From Limisoma sp963601185 (GTDB taxonomy: Bacteria > Bacteroidota > Bacteroidia > Bacteroidales > Muribaculaceae), in the NCBI GenBank assembly GCA_963601185.1, contig CAVCEE010000006.1:62001-126000 (forward strand): a DNA stretch of 64,000 bases. Reading direction: 5' to 3'. Position numbers and translations under genes: made by a program. Below, piece by piece: positions 35,479 to 43,529 of this stretch. The notes under the pieces are model-generated. The model did no database searches, was not told the origin of the DNA, and saw only the letters and a list, made by a program, of their open reading frames with translations. Every line of letters begins with the position of its first letter. Position 1 is the stretch's first letter.

Positions 35479-36909
35479 ATGAAGTACTATTTTATTTCAC
35501 TTATTTTAATTGTTGCGATGCTTGCTGCAAGCGGCAACATTATGGCTTCATCAAAGGCCAAAGGCGAGGCTTCTTGCCGAACTACAGAAACAGAAACAAT
35601 TCTTCACGCCTGGTGCTGGTCATTCAACACCATCCGGGAGAATATGAAGGACATTGCCGATGCCGGATACACAATCGTCCAAACATCCCCTGCCAACCGC
35701 TGCATCCCCGGAGACAATGGCGGTATGCAACTTTTGGGAAACGGCAAATGGTATTACCTCTATCAACCAATCGAATGGTCGATTGGCAACTATGTGATGG
35801 GGACTCGCGATGAATTGAAGGCTCTTTGCGATGAAGCCAAGAAATATGGCGTACGCATAATTGTCGATGTTCTTCCGAACCATACCACTTTCACCCTCGA
35901 TGCCGTTACCGACGAATTTGTAAATGCTGTCGGTGGTCGCGACAAACTCTACCACGCCAACGGCTTGGTGGAAATCAAGGACTACAACGACCGGCTACAA
36001 TGCACTACAAGCGGCGTTGGCGGACTCCCTGACGTAAACACAGAAAATCCGGATTTCCAATACTACTATATGCAGTATGTGCAAGACCTTATCGACTGCG
36101 GCGTAGGTGGCTTCCGTTATGACACAGCCAAGCACATTGGGCTGCCGTCCGATCCATTAGATCCAAAATCGAAAGAAAACGACTTCTGGCTGGTTGCGCT
36201 TGGCAAAAAGGCTATCAAAGGCTACCAGTTGAAGGACCGTGACAAATTGTTTATCTACGGCGAAGTTCTTCAAGACCGCAACGTAAAGGAAAAGGAATAT
36301 TCAGAATATATGAACGTGACTGCAAGCAGTTACGGATGGGTGCTCCGCGACATTCTTGAGAAGCGCACCGCAACTAAGGAAAAAGTGTGCGACTGGTGTC
36401 ATCCGGCAGATGCATCAAAACTCACCACTTGGGTAGAGTCTCACGACACCTATTGCAACAATAACGAATCAGCATCACTGTCCGACACTCAAATCCGCCT
36501 CGGATGGACAATCCTTGCCGCACGACAGAATGGTAACCCATTATTCTTCTCCCGTCCTGACGGCAGAACAAGCGAAAACATCTGGGGCAACAACCTTATG
36601 GGATCGAAGGGCAATGATGAATTCCGACACCCAGAGGTCGTTGCTGTCAACAAATTCCGCAAGGAAATGAAAGGTCAGAAGGAAAACATCTCTACTGCCA
36701 ACGACGGACAAGTAGTCATTGTTGCCCGCGGAAAGAAAGGCGCAGCCATTGTAAACCTCTCGCAAAGCGCTACTAAACTTAGCGTTGCCACAAAGCTCCC
36801 GAACGGCAAATACACCGATCAAGTTCACGGCACGACATTTACTGTCGACCACGGCACGCTCACTGCCACACTTGCCGCAGAAACGTCTTATATCATAGAA
36901 AAATTGTAG
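35479..36909 (+). CDS. Secreted GH13 alpha-amylase
   Basis: 476-residue exported glycoside hydrolase that cuts alpha-1,4 glucan (starch or glycogen). N-terminal signal peptide (YYFISLILIVAMLAASG). GH13 regions: DVLPNH (130-135), GGFRYDTAKH with nucleophile Asp215, YGEVLQ with acid/base Glu262, and WVESHDT with Asp323. The GFRYDTAKH / YGEVLQ / WVESHDTY set resembles the AmyE-type amylases of Bacillus (subfamily 28), by memory. It is catalytic barrel plus a short C-terminal beta domain; no starch-binding module. It stands alone, without SusC/SusD neighbours, and has its own promoter and terminator. Periplasmic or surface location is not resolved; there is no lipobox. Confidence 0.92.
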   Translation: MKYYFISLILIVAMLAASGNIMASSKAKGEASCRTTETETILHAWCWSFNTIRENMKDIADAGYTIVQTSPANRCIPGDNGGMQLLGNGKWYYLYQPIEWSIGNYVMGTRDELKALCDEAKKYGVRIIVDVLPNHTTFTLDAVTDEFVNAVGGRDKLYHANGLVEIKDYNDRLQCTTSGVGGLPDVNTENPDFQYYYMQYVQDLIDCGVGGFRYDTAKHIGLPSDPLDPKSKENDFWLVALGKKAIKGYQLKDRDKLFIYGEVLQDRNVKEKEYSEYMNVTASSYGWVLRDILEKRTATKEKVCDWCHPADASKLTTWVESHDTYCNNNESASLSDTQIRLGWTILAARQNGNPLFFSRPDGRTSENIWGNNLMGSKGNDEFRHPEVVAVNKFRKEMKGQKENISTANDGQVVIVARGKKGAAIVNLSQSATKLSVATKLPNGKYTDQVHGTTFTVDHGTLTATLAAETSYIIEKL

Positions 36910-36933
36910 TCGTTTTTCTGATACCCATAAAAA

Positions 36934-36972
36934 GGGCTGGTATCTCCTATGAGATGCCGGCTCTTTCTTTTT
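36934..36972 (+). terminator. Terminator after amylase
   Basis: GGCTGGTATCTC (36935-36946) pairs with GAGATGCCGGCT (36951-36962) with a few wobbles over a 4-base loop, followed by a T-rich tail. Confidence 0.8.
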
Positions 36973-36992
36973 CACGCAATCGCATTGCTTCA

Positions 36993-37024
36993 TTTGCTGA
37001 AAATGGATTTTTATAGTAATTTTA
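36993..37024 (+). promoter_or_regulatory. Possible rfbA promoter
   Basis: TTTG at 36993-36996 and TAATTTTA at 37017-37024 (last base off consensus), spacer 20 bp, about 28 bases before the rfbA ATG. Confidence 0.4.
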
Positions 37025-37052
37025 CGGCTAAATAAAGACAACATACAACAAG

Positions 37053-37940
37053 ATGAAAGGAATAGTTCTTGCAGGAGGCTCCGGCACACGGCTCTACCCT
37101 ATCACCAAAGGCGTGAGCAAACAGTTGCTGCCAGTCTATGACAAGCCGATGATTTATTATCCGATATCGGCATTAATGCTTGCCGACATCCGTGACATTC
37201 TAATCATCTCCACCCCTGCCGATCTGCCCTCATTCAAGCGCCTTCTCGGCGATGGCAGCGATTTCGGCGTAAGGTTTGAATATGCAGAGCAACCGTCACC
37301 CGACGGGTTGGCACAGGCATTCATCATAGGCGATAAGTTTATCGGCGACGACTCTGTGTGCCTCGTGCTTGGCGACAACATCTTCCAAGGTTCGGGTTTC
37401 ACATCTGTATTGGCAGAAGCGGTTAAAAATGTAGATGTAGATGGCAATGCCACCGTGTTTGGCTATTGGGTCGACGATCCGGAACGTTACGGCGTAGCCG
37501 AATTTGACGGCAACGGCAACTGCCTGTCAATTGAGGAAAAGCCGAAGAATCCGAAATCGAATTATGCTATAGTCGGACTCTATTTCTACCCAAACAAAGT
37601 GGTCGAGATTGCAAAAAGCATAAAGCCGTCAGCCCGAGGCGAACTTGAGATAACATCGGTCAATCAAGCGTTCCTCGACAGTGGACAACTGAAAGTCAAA
37701 ACCCTTGAGCGCGGATTTGCATGGCTCGACACTGGCACGCACGACTCTCTTGCAGATGCCTCTATTTTTGTGGAGGTTATCGAGAAACGACAAGGTCTGA
37801 AAATTGCCTGTCTGGAAGGAATCGCATTGCGCAAGGGTTGGATAACCGCCGAGAAGATGCGGCAACTGGCACAACCAATGATCAAGAATCAGTATGGACA
37901 GTATTTACTTAAAGTAATCAAAGAATTAGGATTAGAATAA
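37053..37940 (+). CDS. rfbA: Glucose-1-phosphate thymidylyltransferase
   Basis: 295-residue cytoplasmic nucleotidyltransferase that makes dTDP-glucose, first step of dTDP-L-rhamnose synthesis. The nucleotide loop GGSGTRLYP is at 8-16 and KQLLPVYDKPMIYYP follows; VLGDNIFQG and FAWLDTGTHDSL are family blocks. Length is normal (about 290). First gene of a compact rfbACDB operon in which genes abut or overlap. Confidence 0.97.
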   Translation: MKGIVLAGGSGTRLYPITKGVSKQLLPVYDKPMIYYPISALMLADIRDILIISTPADLPSFKRLLGDGSDFGVRFEYAEQPSPDGLAQAFIIGDKFIGDDSVCLVLGDNIFQGSGFTSVLAEAVKNVDVDGNATVFGYWVDDPERYGVAEFDGNGNCLSIEEKPKNPKSNYAIVGLYFYPNKVVEIAKSIKPSARGELEITSVNQAFLDSGQLKVKTLERGFAWLDTGTHDSLADASIFVEVIEKRQGLKIACLEGIALRKGWITAEKMRQLAQPMIKNQYGQYLLKVIKELGLE

Positions 37941-38516
37941 ATGAATGTAATCGCTACCGATATCGAGGGCGTGGTAATCATTGAGCCTCGCATCTTCACC
38001 GACGACCGAGGATATTTCTTCGAATCATTTTCCGAGCGCGACTTCAACAAACAGGTGCGCACCGCAAGGTTTGTGCAGGACAATGAAAGCCGGTCGTCGT
38101 TTGGAGTGCTTCGCGGGCTACATTTCCAGAAGCCGCCGTTTGCGCAGTCGAAACTCGTCAGAGTAGTGAAAGGTGCAGTACTTGACGTTGCGGTCGACAT
38201 CCGCAAAGGCTCTCCAACGTTCGGACAACACGTTGCAGTGGAACTGACCGCCGAAAACCATCGCCAGTTCTTCATCCCTCGCGGCTTTGCCCACGGCTTC
38301 AGCGTACTTACCGAAGATGTCGTATTCCAATATAAGTGCGACAATTTCTATGCACCGCAAAGTGAAGGGGCTATTGCCTGGGACGACCCGACGTTAGGGA
38401 TAGACTGGCAAATCCCTGCCGACAAAATAATTCTCTCCAACAAAGACAAATGCCATCCACTGCTCAAGGATGCCGAATGGCTGTTTGACTACAACGATAA
38501 TCTCTACGAAGAATGA
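37941..38516 (+). CDS. rfbC: dTDP-4-dehydrorhamnose 3,5-epimerase
   Basis: 191-residue cupin-fold epimerase, third step of dTDP-L-rhamnose synthesis. Visible are the ExxFF start (PRIFTDDRGYFFESFSE), the catalytic-His block GVLRGLHFQKPP, VVKGAVLDVAVDIRKGSPTFG, and FIPRGFAHGFSVL. Its ATG follows the rfbA stop codon directly, with no intergenic base. Confidence 0.97.
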   Translation: MNVIATDIEGVVIIEPRIFTDDRGYFFESFSERDFNKQVRTARFVQDNESRSSFGVLRGLHFQKPPFAQSKLVRVVKGAVLDVAVDIRKGSPTFGQHVAVELTAENHRQFFIPRGFAHGFSVLTEDVVFQYKCDNFYAPQSEGAIAWDDPTLGIDWQIPADKIILSNKDKCHPLLKDAEWLFDYNDNLYEE

Positions 38517-39376
38517 ACATACTCGTAACCGGTGCCAACGGACAACTTGGCAATGAAATGCGTCGTGTGGCAAAATCGAGCAAACACAATTTCATCTTTA
38601 CCGATCTTGCGGAACTCGACATTACCGATCTTGAAGCCGTCTGCAACAAGGTAGCGCAAACGAAGGCCGATATAATCATCAACTGTGCCGCCTATACCAA
38701 TGTAGACAAAGCAGAAGACGATTCGGCGCGCGCTGACCTCATCAACAACCAGGCATCAAACAACCTTGCCATAGCGGCAAAGCAAGTCTGCGCCACCCTT
38801 ATTCACGTGTCGACTGACTATGTGTTTGACGGCACATCGTCCATCCCATACGTCGAGACCGACGACACCTGCCCTACTGGCGTTTACGGCAAGACCAAAC
38901 TTGCCGGAGAGAAGGCCATTGTAGCAACAGGGTGCAAGTCGATAATCATACGCACAGCGTGGCTATACTCACGCTGGGGCAACAATTTTGTCAAGACTAT
39001 GCGCAGACTCACCGCCGAGCGAGACGATTTAAATGTAGTGTTTGACCAAATAGGCTCACCTACGTTTGCCGGCGACCTTGCAGATGCTATCGGGCTTATC
39101 GTGGAAAGCGGACAAACGGACAAGACTGGCTTATACCATTTCTCTAACGAAGGAGTCTGCTCCTGGTATGACTTCACCGTTGCAATAGCAGAAGCCTGCT
39201 GCAACAAGTGCAACATCCACCCCATCCACTCCTACGAGTATCCGAGTAAGGTAGAGCGTCCGCACTATTCCGTGCTCGACAAAACCAAATTCTACAAGAC
39301 TTTCGGCTTTGCCATACCGCATTGGCACGAATCTCTTCTAAAATGCATCAAACAACTTGACACAGACAATGAGTAA
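38513..39376 (+). CDS. rfbD: dTDP-4-dehydrorhamnose reductase
   Basis: 287-residue short-chain dehydrogenase/reductase giving dTDP-L-rhamnose with NAD(P)H. N-terminal cofactor loop TGANGQLGNE, the STDYVFDG segment and the catalytic YGKTK motif are all present. It overlaps rfbC by 4 bases (ATGA), typical of translational coupling. Confidence 0.96.
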   Translation: MNILVTGANGQLGNEMRRVAKSSKHNFIFTDLAELDITDLEAVCNKVAQTKADIIINCAAYTNVDKAEDDSARADLINNQASNNLAIAAKQVCATLIHVSTDYVFDGTSSIPYVETDDTCPTGVYGKTKLAGEKAIVATGCKSIIIRTAWLYSRWGNNFVKTMRRLTAERDDLNVVFDQIGSPTFAGDLADAIGLIVESGQTDKTGLYHFSNEGVCSWYDFTVAIAEACCNKCNIHPIHSYEYPSKVERPHYSVLDKTKFYKTFGFAIPHWHESLLKCIKQLDTDNE

Positions 39377-40511
39377 TTTCAAACGCAACATAATCGTCAC
39401 TGGCGGAGCCGGGTTTATCGGTTCGCACGTGGTGCGTCTTTTTGTGAACAAATATCCGAACTATCGCATCATCAACCTCGACAAACTCACATACGCAGGC
39501 AACTTGGCAAACCTGAAAGACATTGAGGGCAAGCCAAACTACACATTTGTAAAGGCAGACATCTGCGACTTCCCCTCAATACAAAAGGTGCTCGCCGACT
39601 ACAACGTTGACGGAATTATCCACCTTGCCGCAGAGAGCCACGTAGACCGGTCAATCAAAGACCCATTCTCATTTGCGCAAACCAATGTAATGGGCACTCT
39701 GTCGCTGCTTCAGGCGGCAAAACTCTATTGGGAAAGTCTCGAGGATGGCTACAAGGGTAAACTATTCTACCATATTTCCACCGATGAAGTATACGGTGCG
39801 CTCGAAATTACCGACGCCCAAGGCATCGAATCTCCTTTCACCACAAAAGCGTCATCGGAGCATCATCACGCCTACGGCAAGGATTTCTTCCTTGAGACCA
39901 CGAAATACAATCCGCATTCGCCTTACAGTGCGTCAAAAGCGTCGAGTGACCATTTCGTGAGGGCTTTTCACGACACCTATGGTATGCCGACCATCGTGAC
40001 CAACTGTTCCAACAACTATGGTCCTTACCAATTCCCCGAGAAGTTGATTCCACTGTTCATCAACAACATCCGTCACCGCAAGCCATTGCCTGTATATGGC
40101 AAAGGTGAGAATGTGCGTGACTGGCTTTTCGTTGAGGACCATGCTCGCGCCATCGATTTGATTTTCCACAAAGGCAAAGTCGCTGACACATACAACATCG
40201 GCGGCTTCAACGAGTGGAAAAACATCGACATCGTAAAAGTTCTCATCAAAACCGTAGACAAACTACTTGGCAACCCAGAAGGCACTTCGCTCGACCTGAT
40301 TACTTACGTCACTGACCGCAAAGGGCACGATATGCGCTACGCCATCGACAGCCGCAAACTCCAGCAAGAACTCGGATGGGAGCCGAGTCTTCAGTTTGAG
40401 GAAGGCATTGAGAAAACCGCGCAATGGTATCTCGACAACCAGGAATGGATGGACAACGTGACCACTGGCGCATACCAGCACTACTACGACGATATGTACA
40501 GCAACCGATAA
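39369..40511 (+). CDS. rfbB: dTDP-glucose 4,6-dehydratase
   Basis: 380 residues from the ATG at 39369, which overlaps the rfbD stop by 8 bases; an earlier in-frame ATG (39357) adds four residues and is less likely. Second pathway step. The NAD loop TGGAGFIG is at 11-18, and ISTDEVYGAL and the catalytic YSASK are present. A histidine-containing insertion (SSEHHHAYGKDFF) lengthens it compared with the roughly 355-residue E. coli enzyme; I recall this as common in Bacteroidota. The operon order A-C-D-B is complete for dTDP-L-rhamnose, but no rhamnosyltransferase follows. Confidence 0.96.
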   Translation: MSNFKRNIIVTGGAGFIGSHVVRLFVNKYPNYRIINLDKLTYAGNLANLKDIEGKPNYTFVKADICDFPSIQKVLADYNVDGIIHLAAESHVDRSIKDPFSFAQTNVMGTLSLLQAAKLYWESLEDGYKGKLFYHISTDEVYGALEITDAQGIESPFTTKASSEHHHAYGKDFFLETTKYNPHSPYSASKASSDHFVRAFHDTYGMPTIVTNCSNNYGPYQFPEKLIPLFINNIRHRKPLPVYGKGENVRDWLFVEDHARAIDLIFHKGKVADTYNIGGFNEWKNIDIVKVLIKTVDKLLGNPEGTSLDLITYVTDRKGHDMRYAIDSRKLQQELGWEPSLQFEEGIEKTAQWYLDNQEWMDNVTTGAYQHYYDDMYSNR

Positions 40512-40556
40512 CTGATGTCGAGCCACCGCATCGACCATTGAGATGACAAAACAATA

Positions 40557-40604
40557 AGCGACCGCCACTTTGGATTCCATTCCTTGGTGGCGGTCGCTAT
40601 TTTT
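40557..40604. terminator. Bidirectional terminator, rfbB / maeB
   Basis: AGCGACCGCCAC (40557-40568) pairs perfectly with GTGGCGGTCGCT (40587-40598), followed by T-run on plus. It serves the convergent rfb operon and maeB. Confidence 0.92.
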
Positions 40605-40620
40605 GTGTCTGACTTATACA

Positions 40621-42909
40621 TTATTCATCGGCAAGCGGATTTTTCGTGCTCACGGCGGCATCAACAGTTGCAATGATTGCAAGGTTCACAATGTCACGCA
40701 CGTTGGCATCAACCGATATAAAGTGGATTGGCTTGTTCAATCCAATCTGAATCGGCCCTATCACCTCACACAATCCCATTTCAAGCATCATACGGTACGC
40801 CGCAGACGAGGCGTTGAGGTTAGGGAAAATCAGAGTATTCACATCCTTGCCATACAGACGGCTGAACGGATAGTTCTTGTCGCGGATTTCTCGGTTCAAG
40901 GCATAGTTCACCTGCATCTCTCCATCGATACACAAATCCGGGTATTTCTCATGCAACACTCTTACGGCCTCATGGACAGACTTTGGCGACGGAGCATCGT
41001 TTGAGCCGAAATTGCTGTATGAAATCATAGCCATAACTGGAGTTTGTGCAAAATATTCCACTGCATGACGCGCCAAGCGGGCAATGTCCACCAATGTGTC
41101 GCAATCCTCTGTCTCGTTAATCATCGTGTCTGCAAGATAGAACACACCTCGCTTGGTGTTCATGATATGCATCGTTGCAAAATGATTGTAGTCAGGTCGG
41201 ATACCCACTATATTCTTGGCAATTGACGTAACCTCCGAATTGTTGGAATACGTACCTGCAATGAAGGCATCAGCATCCCCCATTTCAACCATCATCATAC
41301 CGAAATAGTTGCGGTCATACATCTTGTCCATCGTCTCCTTGCGTGTAAAGCCTTCGCGTCCGCGCTTTTCAGCCAACGCCGTTGCATAGCATTTGCGGCG
41401 TTCAGCCTCACGGTCGTGACGGAGATTGACAATCTCGATGCCATCAAGACTTACGCCAAGTTTCTTGGCTCGTTTCTCAATCATCTCCTCATTGCCGAGC
41501 AGAATTGGCTCACAAACACCCTCACGGCTCGCTTCTACAGCAGCAAGAAGCATATTGGTTGTGTTGCCCTCACCAAACACGACTCTGCGTTTGTTGCTCT
41601 TTGCCAAGTCGGAGAACCGTCGCATAAGTTTGCTGTCAGAACCCATCAAACGGTTAAGTTTCTCGTTGTACTGCCCCCAATCGGTAATTTCCTTGCGAGC
41701 CACACCTGAAGCAATAGCAGCCTTTGCCACTGCCGGTGCAACCGTCGTGAGCAATCGTGGATCAAGAGGCTTCGGCAAGATGTACTGACGACCAAAACCC
41801 ACACCATCCATATCGTATGCAGCATTGACAACCGACGGCACCGGCAATTTTGCCAAGTCGGCGATTGCATGCACAGCCGCAAGTTTCATTTCTTCATTGA
41901 TTGCACGCGCGCCGCAGTCGAGTGCGCCGCGGAAGATGTATGGAAAGCCAAGCACATTGTTAATCTGGTTAGGATAGTCGCTGCGACCTGTTGCAAAGAT
42001 AATGTCGGGGCGCGAAGCAATGGCTTTCGAGTATTCAATCTCAGGGTCTGGGTTTGCCAAAGCAAAAACTATAGGCTTCTCTGCCATTGACTGAAGCATC
42101 TCCGGAGTCACAACATCCTTAACCGACAGACCAAGGAACACATCTGCACCGACCATCGCTTCTGCAAGTGTGTCAATGTCACGGTCCGTGATGAATTGCT
42201 GTTTCTGAGCGTTGAGGTTAGTGCGTTTGCGGTTTATCACGCCACGGCTGTCGCACATAACGATGTTTTCGCGACGCACGCCAAGCGATATGTACAAATT
42301 AGTACACGACACAGCAGCCGCACCGGCACCATTTACGACAAGTTTGATGTTCTCGATCTTCTTGCCCTGTACTTCCAACGCATTAAGCAAGCCAGCGCCT
42401 GAAATGATAGCCGTTCCGTGTTGGTCATCGTGCATCACCGGAATATCGCATTCAGCCTTCAAGGTCTGCTCAATCTCAAAACATTCAGGAGCCTTGATGT
42501 CCTCCAGATTGATGCCTCCAAAAGTCGGGGCGAGTGATTTGACAATCTCAATGAATTTCTTCGGGTCTTTTTCATCGACCTCAATATCGAAGCAGTCAAG
42601 TCCTGCGAATATTTTGAAAAGTAGAGCCTTACCCTCCATTACAGGTTTCCCTGCCTGTGCACCGATGTCACCAAGGCCGAGCACTGCCGTACCGTTGGAG
42701 ATTACAGCCACAAGGTTACCCTTGTTTGTATATTCATATGCGTCCTGTGGATTTTTTTCAATCTCAAGGCAAGGATAAGCCACTCCTGGCGAATAAGCCA
42801 AGGATAAATCTTTTTGCGACGAATACGGTTTCGTCGGGATAGTTTCAATTTTGCCTGGACGATCACCTTTGTGATAGTCCAAAGCCATTTCTTTTGTTAC
42901 ATTTGACAT
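40621..42909 (-). CDS. maeB: NADP-dependent malic enzyme with phosphotransacetylase-like domain
   Basis: 762-residue two-domain protein. Residues about 1-420 are malic enzyme (oxidative decarboxylation of malate to pyruvate): LAYSPGVAYPCLEI, SNGTAVLGLGDIGAQAGKPVMEGK, the metal-binding MHDDQHGTAI and a Rossmann NAD(P) site KLVVNGAGAAA. Residues about 430-760 resemble phosphotransacetylase, a regulatory domain in MaeB proteins where acetyl-CoA usually controls activity. Length is typical for MaeB (about 760). Monocistronic between a shared terminator and the tRNA array. Confidence 0.95.
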   Translation of the reverse strand: MSNVTKEMALDYHKGDRPGKIETIPTKPYSSQKDLSLAYSPGVAYPCLEIEKNPQDAYEYTNKGNLVAVISNGTAVLGLGDIGAQAGKPVMEGKALLFKIFAGLDCFDIEVDEKDPKKFIEIVKSLAPTFGGINLEDIKAPECFEIEQTLKAECDIPVMHDDQHGTAIISGAGLLNALEVQGKKIENIKLVVNGAGAAAVSCTNLYISLGVRRENIVMCDSRGVINRKRTNLNAQKQQFITDRDIDTLAEAMVGADVFLGLSVKDVVTPEMLQSMAEKPIVFALANPDPEIEYSKAIASRPDIIFATGRSDYPNQINNVLGFPYIFRGALDCGARAINEEMKLAAVHAIADLAKLPVPSVVNAAYDMDGVGFGRQYILPKPLDPRLLTTVAPAVAKAAIASGVARKEITDWGQYNEKLNRLMGSDSKLMRRFSDLAKSNKRRVVFGEGNTTNMLLAAVEASREGVCEPILLGNEEMIEKRAKKLGVSLDGIEIVNLRHDREAERRKCYATALAEKRGREGFTRKETMDKMYDRNYFGMMMVEMGDADAFIAGTYSNNSEVTSIAKNIVGIRPDYNHFATMHIMNTKRGVFYLADTMINETEDCDTLVDIARLARHAVEYFAQTPVMAMISYSNFGSNDAPSPKSVHEAVRVLHEKYPDLCIDGEMQVNYALNREIRDKNYPFSRLYGKDVNTLIFPNLNASSAAYRMMLEMGLCEVIGPIQIGLNKPIHFISVDANVRDIVNLAIIATVDAAVSTKNPLADE

Positions 42910-42991
42910 AATCAGTTAACTTACAATCTTTTTTACATCCCATTACGGGCTTAAAGCAACAATCATTTGCCTATTTCAAGCAAATAATTTA

Positions 42992-42999
42992 CAAATATA
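42992..42999 (-). promoter_or_regulatory. -7 element of maeB
   Basis: Minus-strand TATATTTG matches the consensus exactly; start site would be about 75 bases before the maeB ATG. No clear -33. Confidence 0.5.
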
Positions 43000-43101
43000 A
43001 GAATTTAATCGGATATTGTTATAACTTTTCACTGACGATGTATTCGCAGAAAATGTTACAATTTTCGGATTATTTAAAAATCGCATCCGTCGGGCAGATA
43101 C

Positions 43102-43139
43102 AAACAAAAAGCAGAACCACTTGTGATGATTCTGCTTTT
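43102..43139 (-). terminator. Terminator of the tRNA-Arg array
   Basis: AAAAGCAGAA (43107-43116) pairs with TTCTGCTTTT (43130-43139); on the minus strand it is followed by TTTTTGTTTG. It starts 2 bases after the last tRNA. Confidence 0.88.
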
Positions 43140-43140
43140 G

Positions 43141-43214
43141 TGACTCCGACAGGATTCAAACCTGTAACCTTCTGATCCGTAGTCAGATGCTCTATTCAAT
43201 TGAGCTACGGAGCC
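43141..43214 (-). tRNA. tRNA-Arg(ACG), copy 3 of array
   Basis: 74 nt, full cloverleaf: acceptor GGCTCCG/CGGAGTC (one G-U), D stem GCTC/GAGC, anticodon stem TCTGA/TCAGA around loop CTACGGA, T stem ACAGG/CCTGT. Anticodon ACG reads CGU/CGC after A34 deamination. Discriminator A; CCA not encoded. Unusual A19 and U56 replace the conserved G19-C56 tertiary pair. Confidence 0.95.
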
Positions 43215-43238
43215 AAAATGACTCTCTAATTTTAAAAG

Positions 43239-43312
43239 TGACTCCGACAGGATTCAAACCTGTAACCTTCTGATCCGTAGTCAGATGCTCTATTCAATTG
43301 AGCTACGGAGCC
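43239..43312 (-). tRNA. tRNA-Arg(ACG), copy 2 of array
   Basis: Identical in sequence to the other two copies, including A19/U56, and separated from each by the same 24-base spacer. All three are presumably cut from one transcript. Confidence 0.95.
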
Positions 43313-43336
43313 AAAATGACTCTCTAATTTTAAAAG

Positions 43337-43410
43337 TGACTCCGACAGGATTCAAACCTGTAACCTTCTGATCCGTAGTCAGATGCTCTATTCAATTGAG
43401 CTACGGAGCC
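43337..43410 (-). tRNA. tRNA-Arg(ACG), copy 1 of array (promoter-proximal)
   Basis: Identical 74-nt gene nearest to the promoter at 43432-43463. Same cloverleaf, anticodon ACG, discriminator A and A19/U56 change as the other copies. Confidence 0.95.
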
Positions 43411-43431
43411 TTTATCTCTCATTTGCGAGTG

Positions 43432-43463
43432 CAAAGGTAATCACATTACCCCGAATTCGCAAA
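43432..43463 (-). promoter_or_regulatory. Promoter of the tRNA-Arg array
   Basis: Minus-strand TACCTTTG (43439 down to 43432) and TTTG (43463-43460), spacer 20 bp, about 20 bases before the first tRNA. Confidence 0.72.
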
Positions 43464-43529
43464 TTTTTAGACAACTTTTTTCAAGAAAAATTACTTTTTC
43501 AAACGCACAAAATTGCACATCATTGATTA

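Larger units (their letters stand above)
43141..43410 (-). repeat. Three-copy tandem repeat of tRNA-Arg, 98-bp period
   Basis: The 74-nt tRNA and 24-nt spacer recur exactly at 43141, 43239 and 43337; the two spacers are identical and the copies show no differences. This is a recent or homogenised tandem duplication. Confidence 0.97.

Noticed and set aside
42910..43101. Possible small gene or RNA between maeB and the tRNA array
   Set aside because: AT-rich, with only the maeB -7 element; no open frame with a plausible start and no conserved fold seen.
43141..43410. Regularly spaced direct repeats suggesting a CRISPR array
   Set aside because: The 74-nt unit folds as tRNA-Arg and the spacers are identical, unlike CRISPR spacers.
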